A DNA stretch of 64,000 nucleotides, from positions 5,238,118 to 5,302,117 of the forward strand of contig NZ_JAIFZO010000002.1 in the NCBI RefSeq assembly GCF_026341275.1, written 5' to 3'. This DNA is from Streptomyces ortus (lineage in GTDB: Bacteria; Actinomycetota; Actinomycetes; Streptomycetales; Streptomycetaceae). Positions 1 to 9,074 of this stretch are shown in pieces (within the stretch, counting starts at the first letter, position 1; every line of letters starts with the position of its first letter). Under the pieces are notes generated by a model. The model was not told the DNA's origin. It was given only the letters and a program-made list of their open reading frames with translations, and made no database searches. A program made the translations under genes and the position numbers.

Positions 1-513
1 GCGGGCGGCCTCGATGATCTCGCGCGGGAACTGTCCGAGGACCGAGGCGAGCAGATACGTTCCGAACGCGGCCTGGATCACGGTGAAGACGATGATCACG
101 CTCAGCCTGGTGTCGTACAGGCCGGCTTCCTTGCTCAGGTAGTAGACCGGGTAGACCAGCGCCTCCTGCGGCAGCATGTTCGCCAGCACGAAGAAGGCGA
201 GGACCCAGGTGCGGCCCTTGATCCGCCCGATGCCGATCGCGTACGCGTTGAGGACGGAGAGGATCACCGCGCCGAGGGCGACGGACCCGCTGATCAGCAT
301 GGAGTTCACGAGCTTCTGCCCGAAGTCGACGCGCTCCCAGAAGTCCTTGAGCCCGTCGAGGTAGACGCCCTCGGGCAGGCTCAGCGGGCCGTTCGCCGAG
401 TACTCGGCGGGCGACTTGACCGCGTTGACGGTGACGATCAGGAACGGCAGGACCATGAACAGGGCCCCGATGACCAGGGCGAGGAGGACGGGGTAGCGGC
501 GCAGGGCGGTCAT
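1..513 (-). CDS. Carbohydrate ABC transporter permease, MalG type (partial)
   Basis: Inner-membrane permease of a CUT1 sugar importer; the first 171 residues are visible and the C-terminus lies beyond the left edge. A transmembrane helix starts near residue 8, and at least three more hydrophobic segments follow. The visible part ends in FPREIIEAA, the beginning of the EAA loop that contacts the ATPase. The ATG at 513 is preceded by a GAGAGGGG ribosome site and follows the first permease by 29 bases, so it is the third gene of the operon. No ATPase gene is seen here; many Streptomyces importers share the ATPase MsiK, which is an inference for this one. Confidence 0.93.
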   Translation of the reverse strand, partial: MTALRRYPVLLALVIGALFMVLPFLIVTVNAVKSPAEYSANGPLSLPEGVYLDGLKDFWERVDFGQKLVNSMLISGSVALGAVILSVLNAYAIGIGRIKGRTWVLAFFVLANMLPQEALVYPVYYLSKEAGLYDTRLSVIIVFTVIQAAFGTYLLASVLGQFPREIIEAAR

Positions 514-541
514 GACCCACCTGCCCCTCTCTCGGTGCTGC

Positions 542-1528
542 TCATCGCACGACTCCCTGTTCGGCGTCCTCGGCACGGGTCTGGAGCTTCAGGCCGACCA
601 CGGCGAGCAGCAGGACGATCACGGTGAGGACGGTGGAGATCGCGGCGCCGTACCCGACCTGCGTCTTCTCGAAGAACGTGGTGAACGAGAAGTACGAGGG
701 CACGTCGGTGGCACCGCCGGGTCCGCCCTTGGTGAGCACGTACACCGCGCCGAAGACCTTGAGCGCGGCGATCGTGCACCAGAGCAGCACGACGTAGATC
801 TCGGGTCTGATCTGCGGCAGCGTGACGTGCCAGAACCGCCGCCACCAGCCGGCGCCGTCCAGTTCGGCGGCCTCGTACAGCTGCGGGTCGACGCGTTGCA
901 GGCCCGCCATGAAGATCACGAGCGGGAAGCCGAGCTGCACCCAGACCATCACGCCCATGACGCTGTAGAGCGCGAGGTCGGGGTCGCCGAGCCAGTCCTG
1001 CTGGAGGCCGCCGAGCCCGACCGCCTTCAGCAGCTCGTTCAGCGAGCCGTTCTCGGGGGCGAGGATCCAGCTCCAGACGATGCCCGCGACCGCGATGGGG
1101 AGCACCTGCGGCAGATAGAAGCAGGCCCGCAGCACGGCGGCGATCCTGCTGCCGAAGTGCTTGCCCACGAAGTCGAACAGGGCGGCGGCCAGGACGAGCC
1201 CGAGGACGGTCGGTACGACCGCCATCGAGACCACCATGAAGAGGCTGTGCCGGAACGACGCCCAGAACTCGGCGTCGTCCATCAGCTCCCGGTAGTTGGC
1301 GAGCCCGGTCCACTTCGGGCTGCCGACGCCCTGCCACTCGGTGAAGCTCACGCCCGTGTTCATCAGGAAGGGCACGACGACGATCACGAGGAAGGCGAGG
1401 GCGCCGGGGAGGAGGAAGAGGGCGTAGGAGTCGCGGGGCGGTCGGTTGTTTTTCGTGCCCTTCGACTGGTGACGCGCTTCGACGACCGCGCTCCTCCGCC
1501 CGCCCCGCTCGTCGACGGTGAACGTCAT
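542..1528 (-). CDS. Carbohydrate ABC transporter permease, MalF type
   Basis: A 328-residue inner-membrane permease that pairs with the MalG-type permease downstream. A basic, polar N-terminus of about 35 residues is followed by six predicted membrane segments. The EAA-type loop reads YEAAELDGAGWWRRFWHV, about 80 residues from the C-terminus. The ATG at 1528 overlaps the stop of the binding-protein gene by four bases (ATGA), which indicates translational coupling. Much longer open readings upstream in the same frame are only shadow of the binding-protein gene. The sugar cannot be named from sequence. Confidence 0.94.
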   Translation of the reverse strand: MTFTVDERGGRRSAVVEARHQSKGTKNNRPPRDSYALFLLPGALAFLVIVVVPFLMNTGVSFTEWQGVGSPKWTGLANYRELMDDAEFWASFRHSLFMVVSMAVVPTVLGLVLAAALFDFVGKHFGSRIAAVLRACFYLPQVLPIAVAGIVWSWILAPENGSLNELLKAVGLGGLQQDWLGDPDLALYSVMGVMVWVQLGFPLVIFMAGLQRVDPQLYEAAELDGAGWWRRFWHVTLPQIRPEIYVVLLWCTIAALKVFGAVYVLTKGGPGGATDVPSYFSFTTFFEKTQVGYGAAISTVLTVIVLLLAVVGLKLQTRAEDAEQGVVR

Positions 1529-2829
1529 CGGTCCTGTACGCCCTTGTCGTACGCCGCCTTCACCGCGTCCAGGTAGGCGTCCGGCTTCGCGCTCCCCGTC
1601 ATCAGCTTCTGGGTCTCGGAGACGAGGACGTCGTAGAAGCCGGGGGCCGGCCAGTCGGGGTAGAAAGCCAGGCCGTCGCGCTCGGAGAGGGTGTTGAAGT
1701 TGGCGATGAGGCCCTTGGAGCGCGGGTCGGTGATGGCGGCGGGGTCGGCGGCCACCGGGACGCCGCCCTTGTTGCCGAGCAGGTTCTGGATCTTCTTCGA
1801 CATGGTGATGTCGATGAAGTCGTACGCCAGTTCCTTGTTCTTGGCGCCCTTGGGGACCACCCACAGGTTGCCGCCCGAGCCGAGGGTCAGGTTCGAGTCG
1901 GGCCACAGGAACGTGCCCCAGTCGAACTTGTTCTCCGCGGCGAACCGGCCGAACCACCAACTGCCGGAGAACAGGATCGGGCTCTTGCCCCGCATGAACG
2001 AGACCCCGGCGTCCTCGGCCTTCGCGCTGGTGGTCCTCTTGCCGATGTAGCCCTTCTTCACCCAGTCCGCGAAGGTCTCGGCGGCATACGTCCAGGCGGC
2101 GTCGTGGAAGTCGGGCTTGCCCTTGTAGAGCTGGTACGAGTCCACCCAGGCGCGGTCGGCCTTCGACAGCGCGAGCTGGTAGAGGTACTGGTGGGCCACG
2201 TACTCGGCACCGCCGTTGGCGAGCGGGGTGATGCCCTTGGCGACGAACGTGTCCATGGCGGCGGTCAGTTCGTCGAACGTCTTCGGCTCGGCGATGTCGT
2301 ACTTCTTGAAGAGGTCCTTGTTGTAGAAGACCATCGTGTACTCGGCGTAGTTGGGGACCCCGAACCACTTGCCGGAGCCCATCACACCCTTGGCGTCGTA
2401 CTGGCTGGTGGTGCGCACGCCCGCGCTGAGCTTCTTGTCCCAGCCGTGCTTGGTCACCTCCGCGGACAGGTCGGTGAGCAGGCCCTGCTGGGAGAGGTGG
2501 CCGGCTGTCGCGTTGCCCTTGTTGTACTCCATGAGGTCGGGGGCGTCATTGGAGTTGAGGACCATCGGGGCGGTCTTCTGGATCTGCTCGAAGCCCTTCT
2601 CCTCGAACTTCACCTTGACCCCGGGATGGGTCTTCTCGAACTCCTTGATGGCCGCGTTCCAGGCCACCGCCATGGCGCTGTCCGGGCTCTCGTAGTGCCA
2701 CAGCTTGAGCGTCTTGCCGTCGCCGCCGGACCCGCTGTCCGAGTCGCCGCAGGAGGCCAGCAGCAGGGTGGTGCTCACCACCGCGGCTGCCGCCGCCATC
2801 ACGCGCCTGCGCCTTCGTGCCGTCAACAT
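1525..2829 (-). CDS. Extracellular sugar-binding lipoprotein of ABC importer
   Basis: A 434-residue solute-binding lipoprotein of the CUT1 family. The N-terminus has five arginines, a hydrophobic stretch and the lipobox LLASC, so it should be lipidated and held outside the membrane. The body has the usual bacterial extracellular family-1 fold features (LKLWHYES near the start, GKWFGVPNY in the middle). I chose the ATG at 2829 because GGAGG lies seven bases upstream; a longer reading from 2868 would put 13 extra residues before the signal peptide. It is the first gene of the operon and two LacI-type palindromes lie 63-104 bases upstream. Confidence 0.93.
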   Translation of the reverse strand: MLTARRRRRVMAAAAAVVSTTLLLASCGDSDSGSGGDGKTLKLWHYESPDSAMAVAWNAAIKEFEKTHPGVKVKFEEKGFEQIQKTAPMVLNSNDAPDLMEYNKGNATAGHLSQQGLLTDLSAEVTKHGWDKKLSAGVRTTSQYDAKGVMGSGKWFGVPNYAEYTMVFYNKDLFKKYDIAEPKTFDELTAAMDTFVAKGITPLANGGAEYVAHQYLYQLALSKADRAWVDSYQLYKGKPDFHDAAWTYAAETFADWVKKGYIGKRTTSAKAEDAGVSFMRGKSPILFSGSWWFGRFAAENKFDWGTFLWPDSNLTLGSGGNLWVVPKGAKNKELAYDFIDITMSKKIQNLLGNKGGVPVAADPAAITDPRSKGLIANFNTLSERDGLAFYPDWPAPGFYDVLVSETQKLMTGSAKPDAYLDAVKAAYDKGVQDR

Positions 2830-2891
2830 CCTGTGCCTCCGGGGGAGTCGGACGGGTATCGGAACCACACGCGCCGCTTGCGGGGTGCGCG

Positions 2892-2933
2892 CGTCGAATC
2901 GATTCGACGTAGGCCGTCGAAGCGCTTCGACGG
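2892..2933. promoter_or_regulatory. Two perfect LacI-type operator palindromes
   Basis: CGTCGAATCGATTCGACG (2892-2909) and CCGTCGAAGCGCTTCGACGG (2914-2933) are perfect palindromes with a central CG or GC. Both contain CGAA-N4-TTCG. Their centres are 23 bases apart, about two helical turns. This is the form of LacI/GalR operators. They lie just upstream of the sugar-binding lipoprotein gene and most likely repress the transport operon until its sugar is present. No LacI gene is in view, so it may lie beyond the left edge. Confidence 0.82.
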
Positions 2934-3095
2934 GGGAACGTATGTGGGGGCTCCGGGGGAGTCAATGGGGTGCGCGGGAATTGGGGCGGGCGTTCGGTCG
3001 GTCGGACGGGGTGGGCGCGGTGCGGATGGGGATGCGGGGGACTGCGCGGATCACGTCAGCTGGCCCGCCACATGGGGGCCGCCCTGGTCTGTTTG

Positions 3096-3182
3096 GGGGC
3101 GCGGGGAACGGCGCGGGTAACCGGAACCGACCCGTCACCTGGTGGCTGGCCTGGTTTTTTTAGGGGCGCGGGGAACTGCGCG
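3096..3182. repeat. Dispersed GC-rich repeat, two copies
   Basis: GGGGCGCGGGGAACGGCGCG at 3096-3115 and GGGGCGCGGGGAACTGCGCG at 3163-3182 differ at one base. The same unit occurs in the opposite orientation at 62784-62908. They are in the 395-base gap between the convergent-flank genes at 2829 and 3225, which holds no convincing gene. Similar units are, from memory, scattered between genes in many Streptomyces genomes. Confidence 0.75.
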
Positions 3183-3224
3183 GGTGACCCCAGGCGGGTC
3201 GTCGCCTGATGTGACGCCCAGCTT

Positions 3225-4541
3225 TCACGGGCGGGGAGCATCGCGTCGCCCCGTCGTCAGCGCGATCAGCAGCGCCACCCCCGCCGCCCCGACCGGCACC
3301 CCATAGCCGGCCACGCCAGACGCACGCTCCACCACGAACCCGCCCAAGGCGGACCCGCACGCGATCCCGCCCAACAACCCCGTCACCGCCCACGTCATCC
3401 CCTCGTTCAACCGCTCCGCAGGCGTCCGGTGCTGCAACAGCGTCATCCCCGTCACCATCGTCGGCGCGGTCGCCATCCCCGCGAGCAGCAGCGCGGCGCC
3501 GAGCGTCACCAGACCGCCGCCACTCCCGAGCGTCGCCGCCACCAACGGCAGGCACATCAGCGGCACCATCGCGCCCACACTGAACAGGAACCGCCGCTCC
3601 ACCGACCCGCCCAGCCGCAGCACCCCGTACAGCAGCCCCGCCGCACACGACCCCGCCGCCTGCAGGGCGAGTACCACCCCGGCCGCCGTCCGGTGCCCCT
3701 GTGCGTCCGCGAACGCGATCGTCACCACTTCCATCGACCCGAACACCGCGCCGGTGGCAAGGAATCCGACCAGCAGCGGCGGTATCCCGGGTGCCCGCAG
3801 CGGCGACGCGGAACCGGCTTCCGTACGCCCCCGCGCCGGCGGCTCCGTCGAGCGCTGGGCGCTGAACACCAGCACGCCGGTCAGCAGCAGCACGACCGCG
3901 ACGAGCGTGCCCGCCTCCGGGAACAGCGCCCCGCACAGCAGCGCTGCCAGCACGGGCCCGAACATGAAACACAGCTCGTCCACGGCCTGCTCGAAGGAGT
4001 TCGCGGTATGCAGCCGGACCGGGTCCCCTTCGAGGAGGTGGGCCCAGCGTGCCCGCGACATCCCTCCCGTGTTGGGCGTGGTCGCCGTGGCCGCGTACGC
4101 CGCGAACAGCGTCCAGTCCGGCGCCCCGAGGCGGACGCAGAGCAGCAGCGCGAGCGAGCCGAGCGCGGCGACCGCGGTCGCGGGTACGGCGATCCGGGCC
4201 TGCCCGTGCCGGTCGACGAGCCGCGCCGTCCAGGGCGCGACGACCGCCGTCGCCGCCAGTCCGGTCGCGGTGACGGCACCGGCGAGCGCGTACGACCCCC
4301 GCGTCCCCGCGATCATGATCACGGCACTCACGCTGAACATCCCCATGGGGAGCCGCGCGATCAGATTCCCGATCGTGAACGCCCGCGCACCAGGAATGGC
4401 GAAAAGCCGACGGTAGGGATTCCTCGAGGGCGAGGGCGAGGGCGAGGGCGAGGGCGAGGTCGAGGCCGAAGGCGGTGGCACCGGCGACGGCTCAGGCGAC
4501 AGCGGCAGTTTCTCGCGGCGGCGGGACGACTGAGGCGGCAT
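3225..4541 (-). CDS. MFS transporter
   Basis: A 438-residue major-facilitator membrane protein with about 12 hydrophobic segments, of the small-molecule exporter type. The first 40 residues are a cytoplasmic tail rich in Ser-Pro, encoded by a hexanucleotide repeat (4425-4466), after which the transport domain begins (YRRLFAIPGARAFTIGN). The DRHGQAR sequence between helices 2 and 3 fits the MFS loop motif. It is divergent from the LysR gene at 4625 with an 83-base gap, so the regulator probably controls it. The substrate is unknown. Confidence 0.9.
   Translation of the reverse strand: MPPQSSRRREKLPLSPEPSPVPPPSASTSPSPSPSPSPSRNPYRRLFAIPGARAFTIGNLIARLPMGMFSVSAVIMIAGTRGSYALAGAVTATGLAATAVVAPWTARLVDRHGQARIAVPATAVAALGSLALLLCVRLGAPDWTLFAAYAATATTPNTGGMSRARWAHLLEGDPVRLHTANSFEQAVDELCFMFGPVLAALLCGALFPEAGTLVAVVLLLTGVLVFSAQRSTEPPARGRTEAGSASPLRAPGIPPLLVGFLATGAVFGSMEVVTIAFADAQGHRTAAGVVLALQAAGSCAAGLLYGVLRLGGSVERRFLFSVGAMVPLMCLPLVAATLGSGGGLVTLGAALLLAGMATAPTMVTGMTLLQHRTPAERLNEGMTWAVTGLLGGIACGSALGGFVVERASGVAGYGVPVGAAGVALLIALTTGRRDAPRP
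4425..4466. repeat. Hexanucleotide tandem repeat inside MFS gene
   Basis: Five perfect CGAGGG units (4425-4454) are followed by CGAGGT and CGAGGC. On the coding strand they encode alternating Ser-Pro in the N-terminal tail of the transporter. Copy number changes would stay in frame. Confidence 0.85.
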
Positions 4542-4624
4542 GGATCAACGTTCGCCCGCCCCGCCCCACGCGGTCCAACACCTTCTCCGTACCGATTCAC
4601 ACACCCACGATGTAAGTTCACCCG

Positions 4625-5614
4625 ATGTCCGCCCACCTCGACCCCCGGCTGCTGCGCGCCTTCCTCGCCGTCGCCGAGGACCTGCACTTCACACGCGCGG
4701 CGGCCCGGCTGTACGTCGCCCAGCAGGCCCTCAGCCGCGACATCCGGCGCCTGGAACGGGAACTGGGCGCCGACCTCTTCGTACGCACCACCCGGCAGGT
4801 GACGCTCACCCCCGACGGTGAGCGGCTGCTGCCCCACGCCCGGCGGGCCCTGGAGGCGCAGGACGACCTGCTCGCGGCCTTCGGGCGGACCGGGCCGTTG
4901 GGGAAGGCGGGCACCGAACGACCCCTGCTCGTGGACGTGAACAGCCCCGGCCTCGTCTCCGGCCGGATCCTGGCCCTGGCCCGCGAACTCGCCCCCGACT
5001 GCGAACTGATGGCCCGCTTCGAGAGCGGCCTCACCGGCGCGGCGGCCGAGCTGCTGGCCGGCCGGCTCGACGCGTCCTTCGGCCGGTTCGCCGGCCTCGA
5101 CCCCGCGGTGCGCGCCCGCCTGGAGCAGCAGCCCGTACGGTACGAGCGGATGGCCGTCGTGCTGCCCGAGGACCACCCCCTGGCCGCACTGGACGCCGTA
5201 CCGCTCGACGCCCTGGCGGGGGAGCGGGTGTACGCGGGGGCCGGGAACCCCCGGACGCTTGAGTGGACCGACCTCGCCCGTCAGCTTTTCGAGGGACACG
5301 GGATCGAGGTGGCTTCGCCCGCGCCGCTCGCCGTCGGCAGGGAGGAGTTCCGAAGGATCATGGCCAAGATGCGAACACCTGTTCTGGCGGTGGTGGACTT
5401 TCCGGCCATGCCCGGTTCAACGCTGCGTCCCCTGGTGGACCCCGTTCCGTTGTCACCGGTGTCTTTGGTGTGGCGAAAGGGGTTGGTGCATCGTGGAGTT
5501 GCGGCACTGAGAGCCGCGGCGGCGCGCCTCGCGGCGGACGAAGGATGGCTGGAGCGACCTTCCGAGGGGTGGATTCCGGCCACAGATGCACTCATCATGA
5601 TGAGTCGGATCTGA
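4625..5614 (+). CDS. LysR-family transcriptional regulator
   Basis: A 329-residue DNA-binding regulator. Residues about 6-65 are the LysR helix-turn-helix (LLRAFLAVAEDLHFTRAA ... SRDIRRLERELGADLF), and the rest is the effector-binding domain of periplasmic-binding fold. The ATG at 4625 places the helix-turn-helix at the expected distance from the N-terminus. It is transcribed away from the MFS gene across an 83-base gap, the usual layout for a LysR protein that controls its divergent neighbour. The inducer is unknown. Confidence 0.93.
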   Translation: MSAHLDPRLLRAFLAVAEDLHFTRAAARLYVAQQALSRDIRRLERELGADLFVRTTRQVTLTPDGERLLPHARRALEAQDDLLAAFGRTGPLGKAGTERPLLVDVNSPGLVSGRILALARELAPDCELMARFESGLTGAAAELLAGRLDASFGRFAGLDPAVRARLEQQPVRYERMAVVLPEDHPLAALDAVPLDALAGERVYAGAGNPRTLEWTDLARQLFEGHGIEVASPAPLAVGREEFRRIMAKMRTPVLAVVDFPAMPGSTLRPLVDPVPLSPVSLVWRKGLVHRGVAALRAAAARLAADEGWLERPSEGWIPATDALIMMSRI

Positions 5615-5769
5615 CACAGAACCCTCACTCATGGCTACGTGCGATACATTCGTGGCCCGGGTGCAGTGTGGTAAAGGGGGCGCTGGGACCGGGTGGGGGT
5701 CCGGTTCCGGACGATGACGTGCGAGTATCCGGGTCGCACGTGCCACCCCAGAACGATTCCCGTGGGGGG

Positions 5770-6861
5770 ATGTACGTGCGCGTGAAAAGTTGGCCAGAAG
5801 ACGCTCAACCAGGTCGGAATGATTCCGATCAGCCCGGTGCGGGTGGCGACGACCGCTCGGCCCGTGATGAGGCGGGCCGGTCGCTTCGAAATGGTCCTGA
5901 TCAGCCCTTCCATATCGGTTCCGGATCCGCTTCGGGCTCGGGTTCCGGCTCCGGCCAGGCCGGTGGCACGGACGCGACCGAGGTCATGGGCGGCCCGGTT
6001 GCACCCGTCGGGCCAGGTGGCCCCGGTGCGTCCGATACGCGGGTCGCGTCCGACAGCTGGTTCCGTCGTGAGGCCGCCGCGGCCGTGCCGCGACAGCGGG
6101 ACGACGCCCACGACTCCTGGCAGGAGTCCGAGCACCCCGAGCACACCCATGACCCGCACGAGGTCACGGTCCAGCTCGACGGTGTGGGACGGCAGCTGGA
6201 GGACTGGCTCGTCCAGCAGGCCAAGGGTGCCCCCGGCGCCCAGGAGGGATCGGACGGCCCGGTCTTCGTCGACGAGACGGGCCGCCGCAGCCGCAGATAC
6301 CGCCGGATAGGCATGGCGGTGGGCCTGGCCTGCGCCGTCTACGCGGTGGCCATCCTCATCACCCTCGTATCGGGCAACTCGAACGCCCCCTGGCTGCCCA
6401 TCAAGGACCAGCAGGAGGACGCACCGGCCGGCCAGGTCGAGCCCTCGCCGGTGCCCACCGACTCCGCCGGCCCGTCCGGCTCCGCGAGCGCCTCGCCCGA
6501 GGCGAGCGTCTCCGGCACCGAAGGCACGACGCCGTCACCCGGCGCCAGCCTCCCGGCCGACACCTCGGCGAGCGCGAAGGCGCCCGACACCTCGGCCGGC
6601 CCCAAACCCTCCGCCAGCACCACCAAGCCGGCCGCGGGCAGCAACAACTCGCCCGACCCCGGGGCGGACCCCACCGACGAAGTCCCCGCGTCACCGGACC
6701 CCGAGCCGGAACCGACCGACACCGATGTCACGGACGGCCCCACCACCGGGACCCCCGCCGGAAACGACACCAACGACGTCGCCGACGCCCCGCTCACGGC
6801 GGAGCCGACTCCCATCGAGCCGAGCCCCCCGTCCCCCTCCTCCCCGGAGAACATCCTCTGA
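5770..6861 (+). CDS. matA: MatA-like membrane-anchored protein of the extracellular polysaccharide locus
   Basis: A 363-residue protein with no enzyme motif that I recognise. An acidic, Gly/Ser-rich N-terminal half (about 180 residues, likely cytoplasmic) leads to RRSRRYRR, then one membrane helix (MAVGLACAVYAVAILITL), then about 150 residues of Ser/Pro/Thr-rich, probably extracellular and disordered sequence. Its stop overlaps the start of the next gene (TGATG). The position directly before the deacetylase/glycosyltransferase matches matA of S. coelicolor and S. lividans, where matAB makes a PNAG-like glycan that drives mycelial clumping (from memory). The start is uncertain: ATG 5770 or the GTG six bases later. 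Confidence 0.6.
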   Translation: MYVRVKSWPEDAQPGRNDSDQPGAGGDDRSARDEAGRSLRNGPDQPFHIGSGSASGSGSGSGQAGGTDATEVMGGPVAPVGPGGPGASDTRVASDSWFRREAAAAVPRQRDDAHDSWQESEHPEHTHDPHEVTVQLDGVGRQLEDWLVQQAKGAPGAQEGSDGPVFVDETGRRSRRYRRIGMAVGLACAVYAVAILITLVSGNSNAPWLPIKDQQEDAPAGQVEPSPVPTDSAGPSGSASASPEASVSGTEGTTPSPGASLPADTSASAKAPDTSAGPKPSASTTKPAAGSNNSPDPGADPTDEVPASPDPEPEPTDTDVTDGPTTGTPAGNDTNDVADAPLTAEPTPIEPSPPSPSSPENIL

Positions 6862-9074
6862 TGGCACGCCGCACCAGCACGCGCGGCGCGGGCCGGGGCG
6901 CCGTCCGGCGCCGACGCCTGCCCATGCGCTATCTGTTGCCCTCGCTCATCCTCCTCGCCCTCATGGCGATGCTGATGCTGCGCGGGTACGTACACAGCGA
7001 GATACTCGCGGACCACCGCATCCAGCCCGAGGCCGCCACCGACCGCGTACCCGAGAAGATCATCGACGGCGGTCCGGTCATCGACACCCGCGGTGACCGC
7101 ACCGCCGGCATCAGCGTGCCGAAGCACCACCTCGTCCTCACCTTCGACGACGGCCCGGACCCCGAGTGGACCCCCAAGGTCCTCGACGTCCTCAAGAAGC
7201 ACGACGCGCACGCGGTGTTCTTCGTCACCGGCACCATGGCCTCCCGCTACCCGGGCCTCGTCCAGCGCATGGTCGACGAGGGCCACGAGATCGGCCTGCA
7301 CACCTTCAACCACCCCGACCTGTCCTTCCAGTCCAAGAGCCGCATCGACCGGGAGCTGTCCCAGAACCAACTGGCGCTCGCGGGCGCGGCCGGCATCCGT
7401 ACGTCGCTGTTCCGGCCGCCGTACTCCTCGTTCGCCGACGCCATGGACAACAAGTCGTGGCCGGTGACGGAGTACATAGGCAGCCGCGGCTACCTCACCG
7501 TCGTCAACAACACCGACAGCGAGGACTGGAAGAAGCCCGGCGTCGAGACGATCATCCGCAACGCCACCCCCAAGGGCGGCAAGGGCGCCATCGTCCTGAT
7601 GCACGACTCGGGCGGCGACCGCCACCAGACCGTCGAGGCACTCGACCGCTTCCTGCCGCAGATGCAGAAGCAGGGGTACGAGTTCGACAACCTCACCGGA
7701 GCGCTCGGCGCCCCCAGCGCCCACACCCAGGTCACCGGACTCGACCTGTGGAAGGGCAAGGCCTGGACCTGGGCGGTGCAGCTCTCCGAGAGGACGACCG
7801 ACGGCCTCGTCGTCTGCCTCGCCGTCATCGGCACGCTGGTCATCACCCGCTTCGGCCTGATGCTCGTCCTCTCGATCGCCCACGCCCGGCGCGTGCGCCG
7901 CAAGAACTTCCGCTGGGGACGGCCGGTCACCGAACCCGTCTCGGTGCTGGTCCCCGCCTACAACGAGGCCAAGTGCATCGAGGCCACCGTGCGTTCGCTG
8001 GTGGCGAGTGAACACCCCATCGAGGTCGTCGTCGTCGACGACGGTTCGAGCGACGGCACCGCCCGCATCGTGGAGAACCTGCGACTGCCGAACGTCCGCG
8101 TCGTACGCCAGCTCAACGCGGGCAAGCCCGCCGCCCTCAACCGGGGCATAGCCAACGCCAAGTACGACCTCATCGTGATGATGGACGGCGACACCGTCTT
8201 CGAGCCGGCCACCGTGCGCGAACTGGTGCAGCCCTTCGGCGACCCGAGCGTGGGCGCCGTCGCGGGCAACGCCAAGGTCGGCAACCGCGACTCGCTGATC
8301 GGCGCCTGGCAGCACATCGAGTACGTGATGGGCTTCAACCTCGACCGCCGTATGTACGACATGCTGCGCTGCATGCCGACGATCCCCGGAGCCGTCGGCG
8401 CCTTCCGCCGCTCGGCCCTCGAACGCGTCGGCGGCATGAGCGAGGACACCCTCGCCGAGGACACCGACATCACGATGGCCATGCACCGCGACGGCTGGCG
8501 CGTCGTCTACGCGGAGGACGCCCGCGCGTGGACCGAGGCCCCCGAGTCCGTCCAGCAGCTGTGGTCCCAGCGCTACCGCTGGTCGTACGGCACCATGCAG
8601 GCGATCTGGAAGCACCGCAAGGCGCTCATCGAACGGGGCCCCTCGGGCCGCTTCGGCCGCGTCGGCCTGCCCCTGATCTCCTTCTTCATGGTCCTGGCCC
8701 CGCTCCTGGCCCCCCTGATCGACGTGTTCCTGCTGTACGGGATCGTGTTCGGCCCCACCGAGAAGACGATCGGCGCCTGGCTGGGCGTCCTCGCCATCCA
8801 GGCGATCTGCGCCGCGTACGCCTTCCGGCTCGACAAGGAACGCATGACCCACCTCGTCTCGCTGCCCCTGCAGCAGATCCTGTACCGCCAGCTCATGTAC
8901 GTGGTCCTCCTCCAGTCCTGGATCACCGCCCTCACCGGCGGCCGGCTGCGCTGGCAGAAACTGCGCCGCACGGGCGTGGTGGGCTCGGCCCCGGGCGCCG
9001 CGGGCGCCCCCGCACCCATGCCCCGACAGCGTGCGCAGAGCGGCACCGGAAACGACCGGAGGCCCGTCGGATGA
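6861..9074 (+). CDS. matB: Bifunctional polysaccharide deacetylase / family-2 glycosyltransferase (MatB-like)
   Basis: A 737-residue membrane enzyme that joins two activities for a beta-linked N-acetylglucosamine polymer. After an N-terminal membrane anchor comes a CE4 deacetylase domain with TFDDGPD near residue 94 and the metal-binding HTFNH near 147, plus RPPYSS. A helix near residue 310 leads to a GT2 synthase with VPAYNE (about 365), DDGSSDGT, the DGD metal motif (about 440), ED and QRYRW (about 569), then four or five C-terminal helices. The architecture is that of PgaC/IcaA-type synthases with a fused deacetylase and matches MatB of Streptomyces. It overlaps both neighbours, which indicates an operon. 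Confidence 0.88.
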   Translation: MARRTSTRGAGRGAVRRRRLPMRYLLPSLILLALMAMLMLRGYVHSEILADHRIQPEAATDRVPEKIIDGGPVIDTRGDRTAGISVPKHHLVLTFDDGPDPEWTPKVLDVLKKHDAHAVFFVTGTMASRYPGLVQRMVDEGHEIGLHTFNHPDLSFQSKSRIDRELSQNQLALAGAAGIRTSLFRPPYSSFADAMDNKSWPVTEYIGSRGYLTVVNNTDSEDWKKPGVETIIRNATPKGGKGAIVLMHDSGGDRHQTVEALDRFLPQMQKQGYEFDNLTGALGAPSAHTQVTGLDLWKGKAWTWAVQLSERTTDGLVVCLAVIGTLVITRFGLMLVLSIAHARRVRRKNFRWGRPVTEPVSVLVPAYNEAKCIEATVRSLVASEHPIEVVVVDDGSSDGTARIVENLRLPNVRVVRQLNAGKPAALNRGIANAKYDLIVMMDGDTVFEPATVRELVQPFGDPSVGAVAGNAKVGNRDSLIGAWQHIEYVMGFNLDRRMYDMLRCMPTIPGAVGAFRRSALERVGGMSEDTLAEDTDITMAMHRDGWRVVYAEDARAWTEAPESVQQLWSQRYRWSYGTMQAIWKHRKALIERGPSGRFGRVGLPLISFFMVLAPLLAPLIDVFLLYGIVFGPTEKTIGAWLGVLAIQAICAAYAFRLDKERMTHLVSLPLQQILYRQLMYVVLLQSWITALTGGRLRWQKLRRTGVVGSAPGAAGAPAPMPRQRAQSGTGNDRRPVG

